Origin: Lysobacter sp. yr284
GTDB lineage: Bacteria; Pseudomonadota; Gammaproteobacteria; Xanthomonadales; Xanthomonadaceae
NCBI RefSeq assembly: GCF_900107375.1
Contig: NZ_FNPT01000005.1
Span: forward strand, 186,001-250,000
Length of the DNA stretch: 64,000 nucleotides
Direction of reading: 5' to 3'
The notes beneath the pieces were generated by a model that saw only the letters and a list, made by a program, of their open reading frames with translations, did no database searches and was not told where the DNA came from. Positions 18,154 through 27,591 of the stretch are shown piece by piece (positions within the stretch are counted from its first letter, which is position 1; every line of letters begins with the position of its first letter). A program made the translations under genes and the position numbers.

Positions 18154-18697
18154 GTCCCTGGCCCTGGCCGCCGCCCTGACCCTCGCCGCCGCACCGGCCT
18201 TCGCCGCCGACTACGTGCAGCAGGCCGGCTCGACCCTGACCTTCGCCACCAAGTACCAGGGCGAAGTCTTCGCCGGCACCTTACCCGGCTTCACCGCCCG
18301 GCTGAGCTTCGACCCGGCCAAGCTGGAAGGCTCCAAGCTCGACGTGGTGATCCCGCTGGCCGGCGCCAACTCCAAGAACGCCGAACGCGACGACACCCTC
18401 AAGGGCAACGATTTCTTCGACATCGCCAAGTTCCCGCAGGCGCGCTACACCGCGACCAAGTTCCGCAGCCTGGGCGGCAACAACTACGCCGCCGACGGCA
18501 GCCTGACCCTGCGCGGGGTCAGCAAGCCGGTGACCTTGAACTTCACCTGGACCCCGGGCGCCAAGCCGGTGCTGGCCGGCAAGGCCACGGTCAAGCGCCT
18601 GGAGTACAACGTCGGCGCCGGCGACTGGGCCGACACCTCGATCATCCCCAACGAAGTGGCGGTGAGCACCAAGGTCACCTTCGCGCCGGGCAGCTGA
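18143..18697 (+). CDS. YceI-family periplasmic protein, short form (184 aa)
   Basis: Second YceI protein in the operon and close to the standard length. The signal peptide MRLKSLALAAALTLAAAPAF ends at AFA-AD. The mature barrel starts YVQQAGSTLTFATKYQGEVF and includes SLTLRGVSKPVTLNF and the C-terminal TSIIPNEVAVSTKVTF. The ATG at 18143 has GGAGAA seven bases upstream and overlaps the cytochrome gene by 11 bp. A strong terminator follows the stop by 20 bp. Having two YceI proteins flanking one b561 suggests two carriers for the same membrane oxidoreductase; this is inferred from gene order. Confidence 0.93.
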   Translation: MRLKSLALAAALTLAAAPAFAADYVQQAGSTLTFATKYQGEVFAGTLPGFTARLSFDPAKLEGSKLDVVIPLAGANSKNAERDDTLKGNDFFDIAKFPQARYTATKFRSLGGNNYAADGSLTLRGVSKPVTLNFTWTPGAKPVLAGKATVKRLEYNVGAGDWADTSIIPNEVAVSTKVTFAPGS

Positions 18698-18716
18698 GCC
18701 GCCCGCGCCGACAAAG

Positions 18717-18745
18717 ACGGCGCCCCACGCGGGCGCCGTTTTTTT
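18717..18745 (+). terminator. Rho-independent terminator of the yceI operon
   Basis: A 9-bp stem (ACGGCGCCC / GGGCGCCGT) with a 5-nt loop is followed by seven T residues, 20 bp after the stop of the short yceI gene. Confidence 0.93.
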
Positions 18746-18761
18746 GCGCGACCTACGCGAT

Positions 18762-18867
18762 CCCCCTGCAGGAGCGGCGCAAGCCGCGACCGCGACAACG
18801 CGACTGCGGCGAAACCCGCGACGCAACTGCGTTGCCGCGGTCGCGGCTCGCGCCGCTCCTGCAGGGG
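18762..18867. repeat. REP pair, family B (CTGCAGGAGCGGCGC type)
   Basis: Inverted arms at 18762-18793 and 18836-18867 each contain CTGCAGGAGCGGCG(C) joined to a GCCGCGACCGCG-type end, separated by about 40 bp. It is a typical REPIN-like unit sitting between the yceI terminator and the convergent glutaredoxin gene. A second pair lies at 39491-39588. Confidence 0.85.
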
Positions 18868-18875
18868 CTTCGGCC

Positions 18876-19106
18876 TCACTCCGCCGCCTGCAGCCACGCC
18901 GCCAGCCGCCCGGCGTCGAACGGCCAATCCAGCTCCGCCCCGCGCGCCTCGTCGCGCAGCACCGGCACGCGGGTGCCGTAACGCGCTTCCAGCGCCGCGT
19001 CCTCGTCGATAAAGACGCTCTCGAACTCCGGCGCGCGCGCCTGCGCCAGCACCGCCAGGGCCAGGTCGCACAGGTGGCAGTCGTCGCGTTGGAACAAAGT
19101 CAGCAC
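18876..19106 (-). CDS. Glutaredoxin-family protein (76 aa)
   Basis: Small thioredoxin-fold protein with the redox motif CHLC at residues 10-13 in LFQRDDCHLCDLA. It also has the conserved cis-proline loop TRVPVLRDE and a C-terminal helix. It belongs to the short glutaredoxin-like group with DUF836-type spacing (CxxC near the N-terminus, about 75-80 residues). It starts at ATG 19106 and is divergent from the serine deaminase gene, with about 214 bp between. The target is unknown. A thiol-disulfide reductase role is inferred from the motif. Confidence 0.85.
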   Translation of the reverse strand: MLTLFQRDDCHLCDLALAVLAQARAPEFESVFIDEDAALEARYGTRVPVLRDEARGAELDWPFDAGRLAAWLQAAE

Positions 19107-19320
19107 AGTCGCTCCCTCATCCGTCGTGCGCCGGCACGCTCGCGCCGGCGCGCCTCAATGCGCCCGGGTATGGCCGAATCGCGCGCAAAGCGGCGAAAAC
19201 CCGCCGCGGGGCGTGCGCGGCCGCGCGTAGAATAAGCGGTATACACACCCGCGCGGTGCCGGCGCGACGCGCCGCGCGCGGGCCGCCAGCAACGCCCGAC
19301 CCCAGTTGGAGCAGCCAAAC

Positions 19321-20724
<1,404 letters not shown>

Positions 20725-20738
20725 GGACGCGCAACGGC

Positions 20739-21488
20739 ATGGACGCCCCGCAGCGACACATCGACGACGGCCGCGGCCTGTGGCGCTACGCCGGGCTGAT
20801 CGAGGTGCGCTGCCCGCGCTGCGCGCAACCCGGCCAAGTGCGCGCGCCGAGCGGCCAGGACGGCGAAGTGCGCTTCGCCTGCACCGGCTGCGGCCTCAGC
20901 GCGGCGACGGTGTCGTGCTGCGGCCTGCACGCGGCGCAGCGCGACTGGTACGGGCCGGTGCGCCTGTACGGCCGCCGGCCCTGCGGCTACTGCGGCCACC
21001 AATGGCTGGGCGTCGACCGGATCTACGACGGCAAGCCTGCGCGCACGCCGCAGCGGCTGAGCGTGCGCTGCCGGGTGTGCGCGCGCGACAGCGAGGTCGA
21101 GGTGCAGACCACGCCGCACCGCGGCCACGAACCGCGCGACCCGCACCTGGGCCTGCCGCTGCGGCTGCTCGAACCCACGCGCCACGGCCTGCTGTGGGCC
21201 TACAACGCGCAGCACCTGGACGAACTGCGCCGCTACGTGGCCGCGACCCAGCGCGAGCGCCTGCGCAGCGCCGGCAACGCCTCGATGATCTCGCGCCTGC
21301 CGGCGTGGATGAAGCTGGCGCGGCACCGCACCGCGATGCTCAAGGCGCTGGACCGGCTGGACGCGCGGTTGCGCGCCGACGACGGCGCCGAGGCGGCCAC
21401 CGCGACGCCGGCGCGCACGCCGGCGCACGGACGCGTCCGCGCCGACGCCCGCCCGCGCGGCGGCGCGACCCGACGCCGGCGCGGCTGA
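20739..21488 (+). CDS. Zinc-ribbon-like protein of unknown function (249 aa)
   Basis: Starts at ATG 20739, 14 bp after sdaA, and ends one base before the next ATG, so it is probably in the same transcript. The N-terminal half has paired cysteines, CPRC with CTGC and CGYC with CRVC, spaced as two zinc-ribbon knuckles, plus an additional SCCGLH segment. The middle contains [17 protein letters not shown] and [16 protein letters not shown], and the C-terminus is an arginine/alanine-rich tail. Similar proteins in Xanthomonadaceae are sometimes annotated as zinc-ribbon or TFIIB-type proteins. Nucleic-acid contact is possible from the basic tail but unproven. Confidence 0.75.
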   Translation: MDAPQRHIDDGRGLWRYAGLIEVRCPRCAQPGQVRAPSGQDGEVRFACTGCGLSAATVSCCGLHAAQRDWYGPVRLYGRRPCGYCGHQWLGVDRIYDGKPARTPQRLSVRCRVCARDSEVEVQTTPHRGHEPRDPHLGLPLRLLEPTRHGLLWAYNAQHLDELRRYVAATQRERLRSAGNASMISRLPAWMKLARHRTAMLKALDRLDARLRADDGAEAATATPARTPAHGRVRADARPRGGATRRRRG

Positions 21489-21489
21489 C

Positions 21490-22227
21490 ATGCGCGCCCT
21501 GGTCCTGCCCGGACTCGACGGCGGCGGCGCCCTGCTGGACGACTTCCTCGCCGCGATGCGGCCGCGCCTGGATGGGCAGGCGCTGGCGTATCCGGGCGAT
21601 CCGGCGCTGGGCTACGCGGAACTGATCGACTGGGCCTGGCCGCAGCTGCCCACCGACGCACCGTTCGCGCTGATCGGCGAATCCTTCTCCGGCCCGGTCG
21701 CGATCGGCCTGGCCGCGCGGCGCCCACCGCAGCTCAAGGCGCTGGTGCTGTGCGCCTCGTTCGTGCGCGCGCCGCGGCCGCCGTGGTCGCCGCTGGGATT
21801 GGCCGCGCTGCCGGCGTGGACGCAGCGCCTGCCGCTGCAACGCGCGCCGCTCGCCGCGGTCGCGCGCGCGACCCTGGGCCGATGGTCGACCGCGCCACGC
21901 CGCCAACGCCTGCGCGCCGCGCTGGACGCGCTGGACCCGGCAGTGCTGCGCCGGCGCCTGGGCGAGATCGCCCGCGTCGACGCGCGCGCGGCGCTGGCCG
22001 AGGTCGCGGTGCCCACGCTGTACCTGCGCGCCGGCGCCGACCGGCTGGTCTCGCGCGACAGCTGGGAAGAGATCCGCCGCGCACGGCCGCAGACCGACTG
22101 CATCGCGCTGGATGCGCCGCACTTCGTGCTGCAGGCCTGCGCCGACGAGGCCGCCGCGCGGATCGGCCGATGGCTGGATCGCGGGAGCGGCGTCGGCTCC
22201 GATGTCCTTCGATCGGATGCGTCGTAG
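21490..22227 (+). CDS. Alpha/beta hydrolase (245 aa)
   Basis: Short alpha/beta-hydrolase-fold enzyme. The oxyanion-hole segment VLPGLDGGG is at the very N-terminus, the nucleophile elbow GESFSG at about residues 60-65 carries the catalytic serine, and the acid and histidine are likely in LRAGADRLV and LDAPHFVLQ near the end. There is no signal peptide, so it is cytoplasmic. The ATG lies one base after the stop of the zinc-ribbon gene. The substrate is unknown. The last 10 or so codons run into the start of a REP array, so the C-terminus may have been reshaped by repeat insertion. Confidence 0.88.
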   Translation: MRALVLPGLDGGGALLDDFLAAMRPRLDGQALAYPGDPALGYAELIDWAWPQLPTDAPFALIGESFSGPVAIGLAARRPPQLKALVLCASFVRAPRPPWSPLGLAALPAWTQRLPLQRAPLAAVARATLGRWSTAPRRQRLRAALDALDPAVLRRRLGEIARVDARAALAEVAVPTLYLRAGADRLVSRDSWEEIRRARPQTDCIALDAPHFVLQACADEAAARIGRWLDRGSGVGSDVLRSDAS

Positions 22228-22545
22228 CGACCTGGGCGAAGAGCGTCGGGCCTGAAGGCCCTCCCACAAAGGCCCGCGAAACCGTGGCAGGGGCTTCAGC
22301 CCCGATGCCTTTCGATCCGGTGCTTCGCAGCGACCTGAGCCAAAAGCATCGGGCCTGAAGGCCCTCCCACAAGCGCCTGCCCACTACAGCAGCCCCTGCT
22401 CTTGTGGGAGGGGCTTCACCTTTCGATCCGATGCGTCGCAGCGACCTGAGCCGAGAGCATCGGGCCTGAAAGCCCTCCCACAAGGGCAGCGATTGCTGTG
22501 GTGGGCAGGCGCTGCCCTTGTGGGACGGCCTTCAGGCGCGACGCT
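22200..22545. repeat. Alternating REP array, family A (six units)
   Basis: Six copies of the family A hairpin alternate in orientation: forward at 22242-22269, 22346-22372 and 22457-22483; inverted at 22285-22308, 22401-22420 and 22516-22543. Forward units read GCGTCGGGCCTGAAGGCCC plus a TCCCACAA tail. The forward copies are 104 and 111 bp apart, and the linkers share TTTCGATCCG and CGACCTGAGCC. The rest of the gap up to 22703 has no gene apart from the promoter of the molybdenum hydroxylase. Confidence 0.9.
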
Positions 22546-22668
22546 CTGCGCCCCGACGCGACCCAACCCCACGCCACCGCCCACGTTCTTTGACCCCTCC
22601 CGCCACGCCCCGCACGCACCGCCCGCGGCCGCGCGGATTTCACCGCGTTTTGCCCCGCAGCATGCGCT

Positions 22669-22674
22669 TACTAT
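22669..22674 (+). promoter_or_regulatory. -10 hexamer for the molybdenum hydroxylase operon
   Basis: TACTAT lies 29 bases before the ATG at 22704, after the end of the REP array. TTTTGC at 22648-22653 is a possible but closely spaced (15 bp) -35. Confidence 0.45.
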
Positions 22675-22703
22675 GGCCCGACGCCAGCCGGAGCCAGCCG
22701 CTC

Positions 22704-25562
22704 ATGCCAGCCCGCCTCAGCCGCCGCGACTTCCTCAAGTGCAGCGTCATCGCCGGTATCGGCGTCTACGTCGCCGCGCCCGGCAGCGCCGCGCTGGCGG
22801 CCTTGTTCGAGAAGCAACGGCTGCGGCCGATGCCCTGGGACCCGGCCACCGGCCATATCCGCTACCGCACCGACGCCACCGCCAAGGCCAGCGGCGAAAA
22901 ACTCTTCAGCTTCGACATGCGCTCGCGCGACCTGCCCGGCTGGCCGCGCGAACAGGCCCACGCCATGTTGCTGCGCGCCACCCTCGCCGACCGCGCCTAC
23001 CTGGGCTTCGACCTGTCCGTGCTGCCGGCCGACCTGCAGCCCGACCGCGTCGTCAGCGCCGACGATCTCGCCCGCGACCGCGTCGCCTTCCCCGCGTTCT
23101 ACGGCGAAGACCTGCTGCTGCCGCCGGGCAAGACCCCGGCCTACCTCGGCCAGGCGGTCGCGCTGCTGATCTGGAACGACTTCGCCCGCTTCCGCGCGGC
23201 CAAGAGCCGGCTCAAGTTCCGCCCCGAGCTGATCCGCTGGGGCGCGCAGGCCGGCCCGATCGAGCGGCCGCCGTGGGCGAGCTTCCGCTATGTGCGCGTC
23301 GGCGGCGCCGACGCCTACGCCGACGACGTCTATTCCAGCTACAAGGACACGGTGCTGTTCCCCACCGGCTACCGCAAGCAGAATCCGCAGTGGGTCCAGG
23401 GCGACGCCGCCGGCAAGCTCGATGCGCAGGGCGTGGCGCACGCCGATGCGATGGCGGCCGAACTGGACAAGCCGGCGCCGGACAAGCTGGTGATCGAACG
23501 CGAGTACTTCTCGCAGTCCATCGACACCGCCGCGATGGAACTCGACAACGCCAACGGCTGGTTCGATGCCGACACCGGCACCGTGCACTTGGTCAGCGCG
23601 ACCCAGTCGCCCAACGAGATCGCCGAGGAAGGCGCGCGCATGCTCGCCGCCACCGGCTTCGGCGTGAAGCGGCTGGTGCTGCATCCCTGCTACACCGTTG
23701 GCTACGGCTCCAAAGACCACAACCCGTTCCCGTTCGTGGCGCTGATGGCCGCGCTGTACGGCGGCGGCCGCCCGGTGCGGCTGGCCAACGACCGCTACGA
23801 GCAGTTCCAGTCCAGCCTCAAGCGCCACAGCTTCCGCATGCGTTACCGGCTGCAGGCCGACCGCGCCAGCGGCAAGTTCGAGATCTTCCACGGCCGCATG
23901 ACCGGCGACGGCGGCGGGCGGATGAACTTCTCGCCCTCGGTGTGCCTGGTCGCGGCGACCGCGGCGCAGTCGATCTACTACGTCCCGCGCAGCGACCTGA
24001 GCAGCACCGTGATCGCCTCGCGCGCGCTCGACGCCGGCTCGGCGCGCGGCTACGGCACCTTGCAGAGCATGGGCGCGACCGAGATGCTGGTCGACGAGGT
24101 CGCCGCCGAACTGGGGCTGGATCCGATCGAACTGCGCCTGCGCAACGTGTTCGCCACCGGCATGAAGAACACCCAGGGCGCGATCCCGGCCGGCGCGCAG
24201 CGCGCCGACGAGGTGCTGCGCAAATCGCGCGCGCACCCGCTGTGGGCCCGGCGCGAAGCGCGCAAGCGCGAGTACGAGGCCGCCCATCCGGGCAAGCGCT
24301 ACGGCGTCGGCTACGGCTGCGTGCAGAAGGACTACGGCACCGGCGGCGAGGCCGCGTTCGCCGAAGTCGCGCTCACCGCGCAGGGCCGCATCCGCCTGCG
24401 CCACATCGGCATCGAGATGGGCACCGGCATGGCCACCAGCCAGGCCGCGGTGTGCGCGAAGTGGCTGGGCCGTCCGGCCGACGAGGTGCTGACCGGCGAG
24501 ACCGACTGGGCCGCGCTGCCGATGCACGCCACCGACGACACCTGGACCATGTCGCAGGCGACCCAGGACGCGCACGTCGGCGATCCGCGCTGGACGCCGA
24601 ACTACGCCAGCCCGTCCAGCGCCAGCAACTCGGCCTACTTCTTCAGCCACGCCACCCGCGAGGCGGCGCGGCTGGTGTTCACCCAGGGCCTGTGGCCGGC
24701 GGCGCTGGCGCTGTGGGGCCAGGGCTTCGGCGGCGGCCAGCTGGCGCCGTTGTCGGTGCGGCGCGAGGACGCGCGCTGGGTCGAAGGCAAGCTCAGCGCC
24801 GGCGGCCTGGCGCCGCTGACATTGCAACAGCTCGCCGCCAAGGCCTTCGAACTGGGCCTGGCCACCGGCGCGACCGTGCACAGCTTCAACCGCTGGCAAT
24901 GGGCCCAAGCCGAATTCCCGCTGTCCGGCGACGACGCGCGGCTGCCGCTGGACGGCGTCGCGCTGCGCTGGGGCGACGGCAGCGGCGACGGCGCGGGCGC
25001 GCCGACCGCCGACGGCTACCGCATGATCGCGCGCAGCCGCGCGCATTACCCGCCGACCCAGCGCAACAACGCCGGCGTCACCTACTACGCGGCCATCGGC
25101 ACCATCGCCGAGGTGGCGGTCGACACCGCCACCGGCCAGGTCGAACTGCTCGACCATCATTCGATCCTCGAATGCGGCACGCCGATCGTTCCCGAACTGG
25201 TATCGAGCCAGCTGCAGGGCGGATTGGCGATGGGCATCGGCCATGCGCTGCACGAATTCCTGCCGCTGTACGAGGACGGCCCGGGCGACGGCAGCTGGAA
25301 CTTCAACCGCTACCAGCTGCCGCGCGCGCGCGACGTCGCGGTGTGGGCGCAGACCGGCGAGATCCTGCCGCCGCTGTCGCCGTCCGACGCGCCCAAGGGC
25401 ATGGCCGAGGTGGTGATGATCGCGGTGGTGCCGGCGATCGCCAATGCGGTAACCCACGCCATCGGCCATCGCTTCCGCGAACTGCCGATCACCCCCGACA
25501 AGATCCAGGCCGCGCTCGCCGCCGCCGAATCAGCGCCGCGCGCGCAGCAGGCCCACGCATGA
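22704..25562 (+). CDS. Tat-exported molybdenum hydroxylase, large subunit
   Basis: Molybdopterin-binding subunit of the xanthine dehydrogenase/aldehyde oxidase family, 952 residues. The N-terminus PARLSRRDFLK has a twin-arginine motif, so it is exported folded. The cofactor region contains GYGSKDHNPFPF where most relatives have GGGFGG, and EMGTGMATSQA further on. The C-terminal KGMAEVVMIAVVPA replaces the usual KGVGE but keeps the catalytic-type glutamate. The ATG at 22704 has GGAG 12 bases upstream; the frame before it is REP-derived and not coding. The next gene overlaps by 4 bp. The substrate is unknown. An aldehyde or N-heterocycle is likely from family membership. Confidence 0.9.
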   Translation: MPARLSRRDFLKCSVIAGIGVYVAAPGSAALAALFEKQRLRPMPWDPATGHIRYRTDATAKASGEKLFSFDMRSRDLPGWPREQAHAMLLRATLADRAYLGFDLSVLPADLQPDRVVSADDLARDRVAFPAFYGEDLLLPPGKTPAYLGQAVALLIWNDFARFRAAKSRLKFRPELIRWGAQAGPIERPPWASFRYVRVGGADAYADDVYSSYKDTVLFPTGYRKQNPQWVQGDAAGKLDAQGVAHADAMAAELDKPAPDKLVIEREYFSQSIDTAAMELDNANGWFDADTGTVHLVSATQSPNEIAEEGARMLAATGFGVKRLVLHPCYTVGYGSKDHNPFPFVALMAALYGGGRPVRLANDRYEQFQSSLKRHSFRMRYRLQADRASGKFEIFHGRMTGDGGGRMNFSPSVCLVAATAAQSIYYVPRSDLSSTVIASRALDAGSARGYGTLQSMGATEMLVDEVAAELGLDPIELRLRNVFATGMKNTQGAIPAGAQRADEVLRKSRAHPLWARREARKREYEAAHPGKRYGVGYGCVQKDYGTGGEAAFAEVALTAQGRIRLRHIGIEMGTGMATSQAAVCAKWLGRPADEVLTGETDWAALPMHATDDTWTMSQATQDAHVGDPRWTPNYASPSSASNSAYFFSHATREAARLVFTQGLWPAALALWGQGFGGGQLAPLSVRREDARWVEGKLSAGGLAPLTLQQLAAKAFELGLATGATVHSFNRWQWAQAEFPLSGDDARLPLDGVALRWGDGSGDGAGAPTADGYRMIARSRAHYPPTQRNNAGVTYYAAIGTIAEVAVDTATGQVELLDHHSILECGTPIVPELVSSQLQGGLAMGIGHALHEFLPLYEDGPGDGSWNFNRYQLPRARDVAVWAQTGEILPPLSPSDAPKGMAEVVMIAVVPAIANAVTHAIGHRFRELPITPDKIQAALAAAESAPRAQQAHA

Positions 25563-26140
25563 GCCAGAACAGCCTGCGCCTGAAGCCGTTGACGCTGCGG
25601 ATCAACGGCCGCGACCACGGCCCCATCGACGTGCCCGACGACATGATGCTGGTCGACGTGCTGCACGAATACCTCGGCCTCACCGGCACCCGCTTCGGCT
25701 GCGGCCAGGGCGTGTGCCGCGCCTGCACCGTCATCGTCGACGACGAACACGGGCCGCGCGAAGTGCGCAGCTGCATCACCGGCGCGCATTACTTCCAGGG
25801 CAAGCCGATCCGCACCGTCGAAGGCCACGCCAAGCGCGGCGACGACGGCGCGCTGCTGGAGCTGTCGGCGGTGCAGCAGGCCTTCCTCGATCACTTCAGC
25901 TTCCAGTGCGGCTATTGCACGCCGGGCTTCGTCAACGCCGCCACGGTCTTGCTCGAACGCCTGGGCAAGCAGGCGGCGCGCGACTACGACCGCGAGGAAG
26001 TGCGCGCGCTGATCCTGGAAGCGCTCAACCCGCACCTGTGCCGCTGCACCGGCTATGTGCGCTATTACCAGGCGGTCGAGGCGCTGGTGCTGCAGCTGCC
26101 GACGGTACGCCTGCGCAAGCAGGCGGAGGCGCCGCGATGA
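25559..26140 (+). CDS. [2Fe-2S] subunit of the molybdenum hydroxylase
   Basis: 193-residue small subunit with two [2Fe-2S] clusters. The N-terminal plant-type ferredoxin domain has GCGQGVCRACTVIVD; the C-terminal helical domain has FQCGYCTPGF and CRCTGYVRYY. It has no Tat signal of its own and probably travels with the large subunit. The ATG overlaps the upstream stop (ATGA), and its own stop overlaps the cytochrome start in the same way. No FAD subunit is encoded in the operon, so the clusters probably pass electrons directly to the cytochrome. Confidence 0.95.
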   Translation: MSQNSLRLKPLTLRINGRDHGPIDVPDDMMLVDVLHEYLGLTGTRFGCGQGVCRACTVIVDDEHGPREVRSCITGAHYFQGKPIRTVEGHAKRGDDGALLELSAVQQAFLDHFSFQCGYCTPGFVNAATVLLERLGKQAARDYDREEVRALILEALNPHLCRCTGYVRYYQAVEALVLQLPTVRLRKQAEAPR

Positions 26141-27414
26141 GCAAGCGCCGCTGGAAACGCCTGATCGCCTGGGTGGCGCTGATCGCGCTGGTGTGGTTCG
26201 CGCTGGATTGGCTGGCCGGCTGGTGGTATCGCCGCGGCCCCGCGGTGCAGGTCGACGCCGCGCCGGCGCAGATCGAGCGCGGCCGTTACCTGGTCGCCGC
26301 CGCCGACTGCGCGGCCTGCCACACCGCCGACGGCGGCGCGCCGTTCGCCGGCGGGGTGCCGCTGGCCTCGCCGTTCGGCGTCATCCACGGCACCAACATC
26401 ACCCCCGACGCGCAGACCGGCATCGGCCGCTACAGCGCCGACGACTTCTTCCACGCCATCACCCGCGGCGAAGCGCGCGACGGGCACCAGTTGTATCCCG
26501 CGATGCCCTACGTCTCGTACAAGACCATCGCCCGCGCCGACAGCGACGCGATCTACGCCTACCTGATGACCCGGCCGGCGGTGAAGCGCGAGAACAGCGC
26601 CAACGGCGTCGGCTTCCCGTTCAACATCCGCACCGGCATCCACGCCTGGAACCTGCTGTTCGCCGGCGCGCAGGCGCGGCCGGCCTCGCAGGGGCAGTCG
26701 CCGCAGTGGAAGCGCGGCGAGTACCTGGTCGAAACGCTCGGCCATTGCGGCGAATGCCACAGCCCGCGCGGCTGGCTCGGCCAGGTCGATCGCTCCAACC
26801 CGCTGGCCGGCAACGACGCGCTCGGCCGCTTCGCCGCGCCCGACCTGACCCCGCAAGGCCTGGCGCAACGCGGCTGGGACCGCACCGGCCTGCTGGCCTA
26901 CCTCGGCCGCGGCGTCGCCGCGCATGCGGTCGCGTCCGACGAAATGCTCAAGGTGGTGAACCTGTCGACCAGCCGGCTGAGCCAGGACGACGTCGGCGCG
27001 ATCGCGAGCTACCTGCTCGGCGATGCGCCGCCCGCGCCGATGGCGCTCGCGGGTGCGAACGCGGCAGCGGGCGGCGACGGCGCGCCCGCGCAGTCGCGCT
27101 ACTTCGCCCTGTGCGCCGGCTGCCACGGCCGCGACGGCCAGGGCGTGCCGCACGTGGCGCCGGCGCTGGCCGGCAACAGCGGCGTGCGCGACCCGAATCC
27201 GCACAACCTGATCGTCGCCATCCTCGACGGCTTGCCCGAGCACGACTTGCCCGGATTGGAACGGATGCAGGACATGCCGGGCTTCTCGGCGCAGCTCAGC
27301 GACCAGGATGTCGCCGAACTGGCGCAGTGGCTGCGTGCGCGCTACGGCGGGCAGAGCGCGCAGGTGTCGGCCGAGCGAGTCAAGAAGTTGCGCGAGAGCG
27401 CCGGCAAGCACTGA
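26137..27414 (+). CDS. Membrane-anchored tri-haem cytochrome c
   Basis: 425-residue electron acceptor of the hydroxylase. It has one N-terminal membrane helix at about residues 9-29, uncleaved because of the aromatic WYRR boundary. Three c-type haem sites follow: CAACH at 58-62, CGECH in the middle and CAGCH in the C-terminal third. The axial methionines are likely in LYPAMPYV, ASDEMLKV and MQDMPGF. The arrangement matches the tri-haem subunits of alcohol/aldehyde dehydrogenase and isoquinoline-oxidoreductase-type operons. It starts in a 4-bp overlap with the iron-sulfur subunit. Transfer to ubiquinone or a terminal oxidase is inferred. Confidence 0.95.
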   Translation: MSKRRWKRLIAWVALIALVWFALDWLAGWWYRRGPAVQVDAAPAQIERGRYLVAAADCAACHTADGGAPFAGGVPLASPFGVIHGTNITPDAQTGIGRYSADDFFHAITRGEARDGHQLYPAMPYVSYKTIARADSDAIYAYLMTRPAVKRENSANGVGFPFNIRTGIHAWNLLFAGAQARPASQGQSPQWKRGEYLVETLGHCGECHSPRGWLGQVDRSNPLAGNDALGRFAAPDLTPQGLAQRGWDRTGLLAYLGRGVAAHAVASDEMLKVVNLSTSRLSQDDVGAIASYLLGDAPPAPMALAGANAAAGGDGAPAQSRYFALCAGCHGRDGQGVPHVAPALAGNSGVRDPNPHNLIVAILDGLPEHDLPGLERMQDMPGFSAQLSDQDVAELAQWLRARYGGQSAQVSAERVKKLRESAGKH

Positions 27415-27439
27415 AACCGCACGGCGAACTGGAACGACA

Positions 27440-27516
27440 GCGTCGGGCCTGAAGGCCCTCCCACAAGCGTCCGACGCTTCGTCCTGCTTTTGTGGGAGGG
27501 CCTTCAGGCCCGACGC
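27440..27516. repeat. REP pair, family A
   Basis: Forward unit at 27440-27466 and inverted unit at 27489-27516, separated by 22 bp, form one inverted pair directly after the cytochrome gene. The pair can fold as a long cruciform and may act as a terminator or mRNA stabiliser for the operon. Confidence 0.85.
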
Positions 27517-27557
27517 CCTTCGCCCCGGTCGCCAAAACCCGCTCCATCGCCGCAAGG

Positions 27558-27563
27558 TACGAT
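27558..27563 (+). promoter_or_regulatory. -10-like hexamer for the exported hydrolase
   Basis: TACGAT overlaps a possible upstream ATG (27562), which argues that translation starts later, at ATG 27592. No clear -35 is seen. Confidence 0.35.
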
Positions 27564-27591
27564 GCCGACACCCCACCGCACCGACTCCGCC

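Noticed and set aside
22228-22703. Small genes in the REP-rich gap
   Set aside because: The short frames there translate the repeats themselves or have arginine-rich noise, with no ribosome site.
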